Assembly: GCA_015227615.1 (NCBI GenBank)
Contig: JAALGZ010000017.1
Location: forward strand, 434,001-498,000
From: Labyrinthula sp. Ha
Taxonomy: Eukaryota; Sar; Bigyra; Labyrinthulida; Labyrinthulaceae
DNA: 64,000 nucleotides
Direction: 5' to 3'
Position 1 is the first letter of the stretch, and every line of letters begins with the position of its first letter. The notes below the pieces were generated by a model. The model did no database searches. It saw only the letters and a list, made by a program, of their open reading frames with translations, and was not told where the DNA came from. The position numbers and the translations under genes are program-made. This document shows, one piece after another, positions 12,318-21,041 of the stretch.

Positions 12318-13064
12318 CTAAGACCATTGTTCCTCTGTCGCAACATGTTCCCCTTCAAATCCTGCAGCTGCTTCTTGTTGCTCATATACTGCTTTCTTTG
12401 CTCTCTCTTGTTCTTCTTTAATCTTTTCCTTCTCAGCTCTTTCCTGTTTCTCTAACTCTGCAACATCCTTATAAAAGAACAAATCAACAGGAACACTCCA
12501 GTCGCCTTGAACTTCACCTCTCAATCTAAGCACTTCTCTTGACAACAACCAATATACTAATCCAATACTATGTACTGCTTTGTTATTGGCTGGAATGGCT
12601 ACATCAACATATCTTAATGGACTATCTGCATCGCAAAGTGCAATAACCGGAATATTCACATAACTACTTTCTGCCACGGATTGACTATCAACTCTTGGAT
12701 CAGTGATGATCAATACTTTTGGTTCCTTGAATTGTTTAGTAAGCTGATTCGTGAAAGTTCCAGGAGTAAATCTTCCTGCCAAACTTGAGCATCCAGTGTA
12801 CTGGGCGAACTTTAACACTGCACGTTGGCCGTAGTTTGTAGCACTAATAGCTAAAACGTCAGAAGGGTTAGCTACAGCTGCAATAATACGAGCAGCAAGG
12901 GAAATCTTCTCCAAAGTCGACTGCAAGTTGAGAATGTGCACTCCATCAGATCGTCTGCGGAAAATATACGGGGTCATTTGAAAATTTCCATTTCTTGCAC
13001 CGAGATGAGCTTCAGCGGAGAGCAACATCTGGATATCTTTTTCTCTAGGAGTCATTGTTGTCAT
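12318..13064 (-). CDS. RPSA: 40S ribosomal protein SA (uS2)
   Basis: The 248-aa protein matches the uS2/RPSA family along its whole length. Characteristic stretches are [22 protein letters not shown] near the N-terminus, the central [11 protein letters not shown] and [31 protein letters not shown], and [16 protein letters not shown]. The charged C-terminal tail (lysine/glutamate-rich, ending EEQWS) is typical. uS2 sits at the head-platform junction of the 40S subunit and is required for 18S rRNA maturation. The length fits the yeast protein (about 252 aa) better than the longer animal laminin-receptor form. The start is the first of two close ATGs (13064; the other is at 13055). It lies downstream of the adenylyl cyclase gene on the same strand, 398 bp after its stop. 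There are no introns. Confidence 0.97.
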   Translation of the reverse strand: MTTMTPREKDIQMLLSAEAHLGARNGNFQMTPYIFRRRSDGVHILNLQSTLEKISLAARIIAAVANPSDVLAISATNYGQRAVLKFAQYTGCSSLAGRFTPGTFTNQLTKQFKEPKVLIITDPRVDSQSVAESSYVNIPVIALCDADSPLRYVDVAIPANNKAVHSIGLVYWLLSREVLRLRGEVQGDWSVPVDLFFYKDVAELEKQERAEKEKIKEEQERAKKAVYEQQEAAAGFEGEHVATEEQWS

Positions 13065-13462
13065 TTTTGTTGGTTTAGCTTTGTTATCACTGAACTATTT
13101 GATTGGTGAATCGAACCAATGACATAGTTGAATAAAATTAATGTGATTGGCTCAAAGATCCAATGAAAAATCAGGAAAAATGACGCTCTTGATAAGAAGT
13201 GCTTTTAGCATAAGCTTTCTTGGTTTTATTGTTTACTCTTGCATATTGTTGATTAGTGTAAGAGAAAATATATTTTATCTTTTCTTAGCCATTCAATTTA
13301 ACAAAGGAGTTTCGATTTCATGAATCTATCGATTGGAATTCAATAAGGTTATAATTGGCATATTATTATTTCTTAGGTTCTACTGTTTAGTTGGTTCTGT
13401 TGTAATAGTATATTCTATTCTAATCATAACTTTATTTATTCTATACAAGACTAAATAAAAAC
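13065..13462. promoter_or_regulatory. Spacer upstream of RPSA
   Basis: This 398-bp spacer separates the cyclase stop from the ribosomal protein start, and must hold the RPSA promoter on the minus strand. I see AT-rich sequence and a short inverted repeat (ATTGGT...ACCAAT near 13110), but no element I can name with confidence. Confidence 0.3.
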
Positions 13463-16400
13463 TTATGAATATTTTCTCTTTAATTCGAGAACTTCAAACA
13501 TCTCAACACCTGTTGATGAACACTTTTCAAAAGCAGCAACACATCTTTCCACATTTTCTCCTATATTTTCTTGTTTGTGCTGAATTAAATAATATAATCC
13601 AAGAGCCTCTAAATAATTATTTCCCGCAGTGGTTGCCGAAGAGATTGACCTTTCAAAACCTTTTTTTATAGTATTTTTTCCTCTTGATTCTAACACATTC
13701 AGCAAACTATGAAGAAACAATATAATGGGTTCAAAAGGAGAAAACATTTTCCCAAACTTTTCTATATTCATTAACCCCCTTCTAAATAAATCAAGTATTA
13801 GTTTTCTAGATACTTTTGATTTGATACTTTTTGTTACTCCTTCAATTCCTTCGCCCATGTTATCCTCTATTGGAGTTACTCTTGATTGTGGAAAGACCAT
13901 TTTTCTAATAAATAAGCACTCTTTCAACGTAGAAGCTGGAAGATCCACATTTTGAACAAACTCATACAAGAGGATTAATGACTTTGTACAAAACATTGAA
14001 TTTTGTAAGCTCGCTTGTCTTGTTTCGGTCAACATATCTTGAAGAGAAATAAGACACAACCAGATACCCAGAAAATGAAGATTTCTTACTCTGGAAAAGA
14101 AGCAGGCAGCGAGCAGATTTAGAAAAGGATCATTTATCGAAGACACCTTATCAAATGCTTTAATTAATCCTCCTTCAATTTTCAGAGAGGTAGCTGATAG
14201 TCGAAGAGTCTTAACTAAGGTAATTTCAGCCTCAAAAGAATCTCCTAAAAGAGCAGAGTATAAACCAGATGCATAGGTGTGCCTCTTTTCCGGATAGCGC
14301 TTTTCTAACTCTTTTGCTATTACAAGACATGAATTTATTCGTCCATACATAAAATTATAAACACGCTGAAACCAAATCATTTTTCGTTCAAATCCACTAA
14401 GCCCCGCAAACTTGCAAATCCAACGCCCTTTGTTTAGATGCTCCTCGGCTTTCTCTTGTTGACCGCTAAAAATTCTGTATCTTGCCAAGAGAATAGTTAG
14501 TTTGACCTTTGTCCTTACATTCTGAACTTTTTCCAAGTAAGTCTCACAAAGCTTTGCATAGTTGCTACTTTTCTTTTTGAACTTCTTATTCAATCGAAGA
14601 TATAATATACAAGATTGACCCAAGATATGAGCAAGATCATCAGTGATGCTGCTTATGTTGTTTCTTTGTAACATTAGTGCAATACTTAGAGCATTATCAA
14701 CAGCAAACTGTGCATCAAGTAGATTATTTGCTTCAAGTCCCTCTCCCAAGGCCTGGAATGTTTTTGCAGCAATTGAAAGCTCTGCCACTTTTTTGTCATT
14801 CAGATGCCTTTTAAAGAACTGTTGGTTACTCTGCTTGTAGAAAATTGGTCTTTTAACAAGAGGAACATGCAACCCATCCAAACTCTGCCGAAACAATTCT
14901 ATTGCCTTCGGTAAATCTTCGGTGTCATTAGCCTTCAAACATACTCCAGCCAAATATGTCCATCTTGCTGCATCTAACTTTCTTTCAGCTGTGCTTAATT
15001 TCTTCCTATACTGGTATCCTTCCTTGCTTATTTTTAGTAATTTGGTATAACAAGTGTAGGCCTCTGTATGATTGTCTGCATCTAACGAATCCTGTGCATA
15101 TAGTTCCAAGTATTTTATTGTCTTGCTTTCTATCGTACTAGATACATCATTCTTATCAGATACGTTAGAATCAAATATCTTAAACTCAGAAGCTAAGTAA
15201 TAATGCTTAGCAAGTTTTCTGTATACACCAACAATATAATACCCATTAACCTCTTCTATGTAGTCAGCATATATCATATGCAGCACCTTCCTATCTTTGA
15301 ACAACAGTAAGTTGTATGCTGATTGCCATAACAGACTCGATGCAAACCTGAACCTATTATTAGAAAGGGGAACCAAAAAATTATCAGCACACAACTCCAA
15401 TAGAATGGTTTCCATATTTTTCTTAGTGTTAATATTAGAAAGTTCTTCATCTGTCTTCATTGGCTGGTTCATATCTCTCCAATCTCTTGTGGTTATCAAC
15501 TTGGTTGCCTCAGGTTTGGAAAATTCAACACCACAAACAGAAACCTTTCTCAAGAAAATTTGATGAGTAGGCTTGAGCTTGTCGAGCTTAGCAGTCATGA
15601 TCGCAGAGATAGAGTTTGGTAGCCCAATAGCTTGATTTTCAGCGCCTGGTACTAGCTTACATTTCCCTTCTGTAACAAAAGCCACTCTTTTTGAAATTAA
15701 AAGTTTCATTAACTCTTGTGAAAGTAAAGGTTGTCCATTAGAAGTCTTCAGAACAAGTCGAACAACTTCGTCATCTACAACAGCTACCCCTAGCCATAAG
15801 GCAAGACACTTAGCAAGATCTTCGAACTCAAAGTTCTTCAGAACGAAACTATTTAATAGATGATCTCTTTCTACTCTAGACATTATCATAGAGGTATTTC
15901 GATGCAAATTCTTATAGCTCACTGTTCCAGTCTCATCAACCCTGCGAGATAACATGAAAGTAATTTGGTTTTCTGATTCTAGTAGCCTTTCAACAAGCTG
16001 TAAAGAATAAGTATCTATAAATTGAGCATCTTCAACCAGAACTACCATGTTGGAACTATTTGCAATTCGGAAAAATCCAGAGATGAAGTTCTCTTTTGAC
16101 CCACCAACTGAACCACTATCTAACCATATAGAAGTTGGTTCAGATTTTGTGCTATCCGCCTTTACAAAGCTCTTACCAGAGCCTGACCCATTATTCTTAT
16201 TTTGCCTGTCTAAGAAATTACTCTTGGAGTCGATATTCTTACGCCTTCCTTTCACAGAGTATTGTGATGAATTAATCGATTGCCTTGCTGTACTATATCT
16301 ACTTAGTATTGGTTTATCAGTTGCTTTTTGAAAAGGTACTTTTTCGTCCACAACATGAGAACTTAAACCCGAAGCAAAATCACTACCAAAAATAGACTTG

Positions 16401-18646
16401 ACACTTGATCTAAAACCACCTCTAAGACTATGTCGCCTCTGCTTTCTTGCAACCTTCGAGAACAGTTCTAAAATAGAGAATAAGACATCTGAAATTTGCT
16501 GAACATTATAGCTTCTTGACCCGGTTGATCTTCTTCTCATACTCTTATCATCCTCTATGCTTTCGTTTTCTTCTTGCTCAAACATCTCAGGAAATAGTGC
16601 ACATAATGAAGGCAAAAAAGTTTTTGTCTCGTTTGGCAAACCACTTGCTATGTTTCGCAAGACACATATCTTTAAATGTCCTGGTAAATAAGCAAAACAA
16701 GGGAACTTCAAATCTTCAACTTCCAGGAAAAACGAATCATCAAATTCAAATTGACCAGCACCTAGATAGGCCGGCTTTTCAGGTTCTTCCCTTTTTAAAT
16801 AGAGGTACTGTCCAATACATTTAACGTAATGGGAAGTCATAATTTGTGTCATCATACTACGGAAGATATAAAACGGAGTCTCCTTCTCTGTGTCCTCACA
16901 TTTAGTGTATAAGGATTGAACATTTCGTTTTGTGATGGCTTCTCTATGACAGTATTTCATCATTATTGTTTTACCCATTCCCATCTCACCATCAAAAAAA
17001 ACCACCCCACCTTTTCGCATCCCTGTTTGCATTTGGACAAAAAGTTTATCGATATAAGCTATTTCACTCTCTCTACCAATAAACTGATGTAGCTGATCCA
17101 GCTCCTCATCCAAATCGACATCTATTTCCTTATTTTTTACTGGTCTATATGCAGCGACTACTTCCTGCTTTCCCTTCACCTTTAAATTTACAGGAGGCCT
17201 AAATATGACCTTCTGCTTAGCTTGCAAATACGTATCCTCATCACACAGAACCCCTTGTTTTGCAGCAACCATTAGCCTTGCAGCCAGGTTAACTATAGTT
17301 CCATGCAGGGTGTACTCGCAGCGGACAAATCCACCTACAGTACCACAGAATACTCTTCCACTTGTCACGCCGATACTACATCTAATATACGACGTAGCTA
17401 ATTGCTTCTTCGGCTTGATACTTGATATAATCTTTTCAATAGCTAAGCCAGCTAAGATTGCTCTCGTAGCATCGTTTTCATGCATATATGGGGGTAGCCC
17501 AAAAGCCATTAGAATCCCTGCTCCCTTGTCATCAACAATAAATCTACAAAATGTTCCTTCATATTTATATAGCTGTTTTTGTATCTTTGCTATGCATAAT
17601 TGCATTAACCTGTGATTCGCAAAATCAAAACCGGTTAGCTTGCAGAAAACAGTGCAACAAACTCTCAACTCTGCAATCCACTCCCCATTTCCAGCATCAA
17701 TAGCAATCAACGCAGGCCTAGGTACATATGCTCTGAGCTGTAACTGTAATTTTCTTACCTTCGCAGCGTCATTCACAAGTGCATCTAACATCTCCATAAT
17801 ATTTTTACGGCTCTCAAATTCCTTTTCCTCTTTAAAATTAATATTTTCTATCAAAAAATTTCCACTAGATAGAGCTTTGCCTTGGAGAGAAAATTTATTT
17901 TCGCTAGAATTACTTTTTAAAACCTCCCAAACCTCTTTCGAGAGGACGACTTCGCCATTACCAGCCTCTGGTTCAGCTTTCCCAATCTGTTCAAGTGGAT
18001 CCCCAGTAATTACGTACTCCCAGCGTCCATGCAATCCACCAAGGTTTAAGCCAATGATTTTACCTACTCCAACGCCACAATGAACACTTAGTACAATATC
18101 CCCGGCTCTTAAACCAAGATTTGTTACCTTTTTCGCAATTTCCACGCAACATAGTGTCGCATCTAAGAGATCATTATTAAAATTAGCTCCTCGAAAAACA
18201 ACTAGTATTGCATCACCTGCAAACTTAATAACATCTCCGCCCTTCTCTGTGACAGCTGCTATCATCTTCTCTAGAGCCTGGCCAATATGAGAGGAAAGAT
18301 CTTCTGCCGCATTTTCTTGGGAGTTCAATTCCTTAGCTAGCTTCTCAGCGAGAGATGAAAAGCCAGAAATGTCAGCAAAAAGAACAGCAGCTTCATATTC
18401 TTCAGAAAAGGAGGTTATATCCAATATCTCCTGATCATGAAGAAATCTGGTCACTATGCAGGAAGGAACCAGACGAGCCACAAGTTTTAACTTAGCCAGG
18501 TCCATCTTCACCACATTCGCGTCAGGATTAAACATCATAAAACTGCTGCGTCTGCTCTTCAATATTGATGAGGTATTATTGGTGGATGTTTTGGAGATAG
18601 ACCGTCCAAGAAACATCCTTTTAGAACTCTTCTTTCTCTTCTTCAT
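13463..18646 (-). CDS. Soluble-type (class III) adenylyl cyclase, ADCY10-like, copy 1
   Basis: The intronless gene encodes 1727 aa with the sAC architecture. The first cyclase homology domain (about 82-270) carries metal-binding Asp92 (LFADISGFSSL) and Asp145 with Lys141 (KFAGDAILVVF). The second (about 325-500) carries Lys374 (VDDKG), Thr446 (CEYTLHG), and Asn453/Arg457 (VNLAARLM), matching human K334, T405, N412 and R416. An NTPase module follows with P-loop GEMGMGKT (553-560) and a Walker-B-like VVLVEDAQFID, then a long helical/TPR-like C-terminus. All catalytic residues I can place are present, so cAMP synthesis from ATP is expected. No transmembrane segment is evident. The position of human Arg176, involved in bicarbonate activation, is Gly222 followed by Lys223, so bicarbonate control is uncertain. 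The ATG lies 107 bp downstream of the GH105 stop. Confidence 0.9.
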   Translation of the reverse strand: MKKRKKSSKRMFLGRSISKTSTNNTSSILKSRRSSFMMFNPDANVVKMDLAKLKLVARLVPSCIVTRFLHDQEILDITSFSEEYEAAVLFADISGFSSLAEKLAKELNSQENAAEDLSSHIGQALEKMIAAVTEKGGDVIKFAGDAILVVFRGANFNNDLLDATLCCVEIAKKVTNLGLRAGDIVLSVHCGVGVGKIIGLNLGGLHGRWEYVITGDPLEQIGKAEPEAGNGEVVLSKEVWEVLKSNSSENKFSLQGKALSSGNFLIENINFKEEKEFESRKNIMEMLDALVNDAAKVRKLQLQLRAYVPRPALIAIDAGNGEWIAELRVCCTVFCKLTGFDFANHRLMQLCIAKIQKQLYKYEGTFCRFIVDDKGAGILMAFGLPPYMHENDATRAILAGLAIEKIISSIKPKKQLATSYIRCSIGVTSGRVFCGTVGGFVRCEYTLHGTIVNLAARLMVAAKQGVLCDEDTYLQAKQKVIFRPPVNLKVKGKQEVVAAYRPVKNKEIDVDLDEELDQLHQFIGRESEIAYIDKLFVQMQTGMRKGGVVFFDGEMGMGKTIMMKYCHREAITKRNVQSLYTKCEDTEKETPFYIFRSMMTQIMTSHYVKCIGQYLYLKREEPEKPAYLGAGQFEFDDSFFLEVEDLKFPCFAYLPGHLKICVLRNIASGLPNETKTFLPSLCALFPEMFEQEENESIEDDKSMRRRSTGSRSYNVQQISDVLFSILELFSKVARKQRRHSLRGGFRSSVKSIFGSDFASGLSSHVVDEKVPFQKATDKPILSRYSTARQSINSSQYSVKGRRKNIDSKSNFLDRQNKNNGSGSGKSFVKADSTKSEPTSIWLDSGSVGGSKENFISGFFRIANSSNMVVLVEDAQFIDTYSLQLVERLLESENQITFMLSRRVDETGTVSYKNLHRNTSMIMSRVERDHLLNSFVLKNFEFEDLAKCLALWLGVAVVDDEVVRLVLKTSNGQPLLSQELMKLLISKRVAFVTEGKCKLVPGAENQAIGLPNSISAIMTAKLDKLKPTHQIFLRKVSVCGVEFSKPEATKLITTRDWRDMNQPMKTDEELSNINTKKNMETILLELCADNFLVPLSNNRFRFASSLLWQSAYNLLLFKDRKVLHMIYADYIEEVNGYYIVGVYRKLAKHYYLASEFKIFDSNVSDKNDVSSTIESKTIKYLELYAQDSLDADNHTEAYTCYTKLLKISKEGYQYRKKLSTAERKLDAARWTYLAGVCLKANDTEDLPKAIELFRQSLDGLHVPLVKRPIFYKQSNQQFFKRHLNDKKVAELSIAAKTFQALGEGLEANNLLDAQFAVDNALSIALMLQRNNISSITDDLAHILGQSCILYLRLNKKFKKKSSNYAKLCETYLEKVQNVRTKVKLTILLARYRIFSGQQEKAEEHLNKGRWICKFAGLSGFERKMIWFQRVYNFMYGRINSCLVIAKELEKRYPEKRHTYASGLYSALLGDSFEAEITLVKTLRLSATSLKIEGGLIKAFDKVSSINDPFLNLLAACFFSRVRNLHFLGIWLCLISLQDMLTETRQASLQNSMFCTKSLILLYEFVQNVDLPASTLKECLFIRKMVFPQSRVTPIEDNMGEGIEGVTKSIKSKVSRKLILDLFRRGLMNIEKFGKMFSPFEPIILFLHSLLNVLESRGKNTIKKGFERSISSATTAGNNYLEALGLYYLIQHKQENIGENVERCVAAFEKCSSTGVEMFEVLELKRKYS

Positions 18647-18709
18647 TTTTTAAACATCTTCTTCTCAACAACTTTCTAACGGTTAACTATTTCAACCACC
18701 CCTGTAGTC

Positions 18710-18753
18710 GACGTGGCAAAACTTATAAAGCAACTATAGATGACGTGGCAAAA
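18710..18753 (-). promoter_or_regulatory. Duplicated ACGTGGC-type motif upstream of cyclase 1
   Basis: The 12-mer GACGTGGCAAAA occurs at 18710-18721 and again at 18742-18753 in the 107-bp spacer before the cyclase 1 ATG. Its core ACGTGGC (GCCACGT on the coding strand) is a bZIP G-box/ABRE-type sequence. Near-identical TGACGTGGCA occurs at about 40354, and its reverse complement lies within the first codons of cyclase 2 (about 30992-31001). Regulatory function is inferred from repetition and position only. Confidence 0.4.
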
Positions 18754-20151
18754 TCAGGGATCCAGAAATCCCAACGAAATAGCACCATTTCTAGCCCATA
18801 GAACAAACGCTAGAGCAGGACCTTCTTGAAGACCGGTTGTTCTTGACTCGTATAGAGAGGCTTCTTTGCTTAAGGGCGCTTTACCACAGGTATCGCTCAT
18901 ACTCAACCCTTGCACTCTTCTGTCATTAATCCAATTATATGCTAATTCAGCAGAATTAACCAAGGTTTGAAGCACATCATCAACCACCTCAAACGCTTCA
19001 ACGGCGACAGAAACAGAAAAAATAAAGCTAGATCCAAATGACACTTCATCACTTGTATCTTTCTTATCCAGAATATTCTTGAACGAACCATTAGGATTCT
19101 GAAACGTCATATAATGAGACAGCTTTTCTTTCAATACATCCCTTATTTCTTCATCATCCGGATAATAATGAACATACAAACCAAATGTTAACATGATCCA
19201 GCCATTTGCTCTTCCCCAAATCTGCCTATTCGTGTCAACAACTTTCATTCCATCCATTTTCACCCCATGAAAGAACAAACCACTTTCTGCATCCCTTAAG
19301 ACTTCATCCACGCTCATTAACATCCTCCTGACTTCATCCCGGTTACTTTCAGACCGATCTTCAAGTAGTGATGCGCCTGCCATGTACACATCGTCTGACC
19401 AAATCCACTCCTTTCGAAAGGAAAAGCCCAGAAATGGTCCAATTCCAACATTCCGCATCTTTAATCCCGTAGATTTCAACGATGGCCATTCAAAAGTTCC
19501 AGATATGGCGCGTGAAAAGATATTTTGATGGATATCTTTGTAGAGTGAACCATAGAGGCCAATCCTGTCTCCACTTGAATAAAGCCAAAAAACAGGAAGA
19601 GAAGATCGCATCCAATATCCTGCTTGAGGGAACTCTGCAGATTCTTCCAATACAGTTTCAATTAGGGAAGTTAGACTATCACTTGAGTTCCCTGGAAGAG
19701 ATGTAGAAAAACGAAGAGCTTGAAGAGCAACCGCTGGTTCGTAGTTCCAACCAAAGTAATCAGTTAAACCAGGATAGATTGGTTCTTTTTCCAGAGTAGA
19801 AAGAAAATCTATACATAAAAAGGCATAAAGTTTACTAGAGAACAAAGTTTGCACTGCTTGACCTGAGTTTAATGTTGTGGAAAGGGTGGAAGTGTGTTCT
19901 TGAACTTTGAAGGAAGCAAAGAAAATTATGAAGAATAAAAGAAAGACAACTTTCGGATGAATTAGACATGGTATCGCAATAAGAAGGAGAGCCAGGGAAT
20001 CCTCCATGTTTTGTATTAAGTAGAAGATAAGTGAAGCGCTGAAGAGAAAACAAAGGAATGAGAATTTGAAGTTCCACATATTGGATTTTCTTGGTGTTTT
20101 TTGTGTGGTAATGCGGCCTTGTGTTAATCTTCTTTTTGAAAAACAATACAT
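18754..20151 (-). CDS. GH105/GH88-like unsaturated glycuronyl hydrolase, membrane-anchored
   Basis: The 465-aa protein has GH105 (YteR-type) signatures on an (alpha/alpha)6 barrel: WSDDVYMAG with the candidate catalytic Asp (about 252-259), GLFFHGVKMDG with the conserved His (about 291-301), QIWGRANGW (about 310-318), and a GPALAFVLWA end. Family members hydrate and release the unsaturated uronic acid left at oligosaccharide ends by polysaccharide lyases. Ahead of the barrel lie two strongly hydrophobic stretches (about 28-46 and 53-80), so the enzyme is probably membrane-anchored, unlike most bacterial members. I chose ATG 20151; an in-frame TTG at 20196 lies inside the adjacent transposable element, and a later ATG at residue 25 (WNFKFSF) is also possible. 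The family is mainly bacterial and fungal, so transfer is possible. No lyase gene is nearby. Confidence 0.75.
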   Translation of the reverse strand: MYCFSKRRLTQGRITTQKTPRKSNMWNFKFSFLCFLFSASLIFYLIQNMEDSLALLLIAIPCLIHPKVVFLLFFIIFFASFKVQEHTSTLSTTLNSGQAVQTLFSSKLYAFLCIDFLSTLEKEPIYPGLTDYFGWNYEPAVALQALRFSTSLPGNSSDSLTSLIETVLEESAEFPQAGYWMRSSLPVFWLYSSGDRIGLYGSLYKDIHQNIFSRAISGTFEWPSLKSTGLKMRNVGIGPFLGFSFRKEWIWSDDVYMAGASLLEDRSESNRDEVRRMLMSVDEVLRDAESGLFFHGVKMDGMKVVDTNRQIWGRANGWIMLTFGLYVHYYPDDEEIRDVLKEKLSHYMTFQNPNGSFKNILDKKDTSDEVSFGSSFIFSVSVAVEAFEVVDDVLQTLVNSAELAYNWINDRRVQGLSMSDTCGKAPLSKEASLYESRTTGLQEGPALAFVLWARNGAISLGFLDP

Positions 20152-20351
20152 ATTAAAGCAAATAAGGTTTTTTGACTCCGGAATCAAATACTCCAAATTT
20201 TCATTGGCCGAATTTTAATTGCCCAAATTTTTTTTGAAAAAAACAAACCAACAAAATCAAGATAAAAAAATTGAAATTATGACAGTTGTATGATAAAAGA
20301 CATGAGAGGACAAAGCTAGGACCCAGAAAACACCATATTTTCAAAGATTGA

Positions 20352-20540
20352 AGAAGTTTATACAAGATTGAACAAGATGTTACAAGATTTAGTGCTGCTA
20401 CGACAAATCATCTATTTCAACACTCCAAGGTAAAAGTGACGGTTCAGGATTATTGGAAAGAAAGGGATGAGGCTCAAGGATGCATATTTCAAGAAAAAGA
20501 GAGAGCTATTTTGTTCAAAAGAAACTTGCACCTAGATTAG
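20352..20540 (+). pseudogene. Coding-like fragment inside the TIR element, + strand
   Basis: A 62-codon open segment with no ATG reads as a plausible folded protein piece (IEQDVTRFSAATTNHLFQH, then VQDYWKERDEAQGCIFQEKE). I recognise no family. It could be a remnant of the element's own protein or a captured exon. Confidence 0.3.
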
Positions 20541-20693
20541 ATGACGAATCCACTTAATTTTTAAATTTTAATTTTGAAAAAAACTCTGAATCTTCTGAAT
20601 TTCAGCTTTCAAAATTAATTGTCTTAAACTTTTAATTAGGTCACTTCATATATTTACTTATTAACTTCTTTACAAATTTTCAAGTTTCTGTAT

Positions 20694-20837
20694 TCAAGCT
20701 ATGGAAAAAGATTTAAATCCATCCTCATCTTCATCGAGGGCTGAGTGGGGAGGGAGGGCTGAGTCATGGGGGCCATTTTTAAAGATGCGGGGGCATGAAG
20801 GGCTCCCCGCTACGCTAGGGTCAGGTAACTTCACATT
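20694..20837 (-). pseudogene. Coding-like fragment with ALDEDEDGFKSF tail (copy A)
   Basis: A 47-codon open segment reads as a proline- and acid-rich tail (KLPDPSVAGSPSCPRIFKNG, ending SALDEDEDGFKSFSIA and a stop). The last part (20701-20738) is repeated at 36292-36329 with 36 of 38 bases identical. The two differences are one silent change and one Thr/Ser change, so the reading frame has been conserved. The parent gene is unknown. Confidence 0.4.
20738..20758 (+). other. Potential G-quadruplex motif
   Basis: Four G-runs of at least three (20738-20740, 20747-20750, 20752-20754, 20756-20758), separated by loops of 6, 1 and 1 nt, satisfy the usual G4 pattern. This stands out in AT-rich DNA and lies inside the TIR element. 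Confidence 0.4.
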
Positions 20838-21041
20838 TTATTGTTTCTTAACTATTAATATTTATTGGGTATCTTCTAGTACACTTCACTTTATTCCCAG
20901 CCCCCTCTCTTTTTTGTCCAAGTATTGGAAATTATTGTTCTGCGCATCGATTATTCAGACGAAGTATAATGACAAAAATTTTGGGAAATCGATCTGACCA
21001 ATGAGATCGCGAGGAGTATCTGACTCCAGAGTCAAAAAACC

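Larger units (their letters stand above)
20166..21041. mobile_element. 876-bp terminal-inverted-repeat element
   Basis: The ends are inverted repeats. The left end (20166-20194) and the reverse complement of the right end (21013-21041) share GGTTTTTTGACTC and then match at 26 of 29 positions. Weaker similarity continues for another 35-40 bp (TCATTGG and TTTCCCAAA/TGCCCAAA blocks). Inside are two coding-looking open segments without starts: + strand 20352-20540 (containing TVQDYWKERDEAQGCIFQ) and - strand 20694-20837 (containing ALDEDEDGFKSF). There is also a potential G-quadruplex. I see no target-site duplication. It looks like a non-autonomous DNA transposon carrying gene fragments. Its left edge is 14 bp upstream of the GH105 ATG. 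Confidence 0.6.

Noticed and set aside
13105-13130. TTCGATT-type T-arm look-alike near RPSA.
   Set aside because: No acceptor, D or anticodon stems can be built around it.
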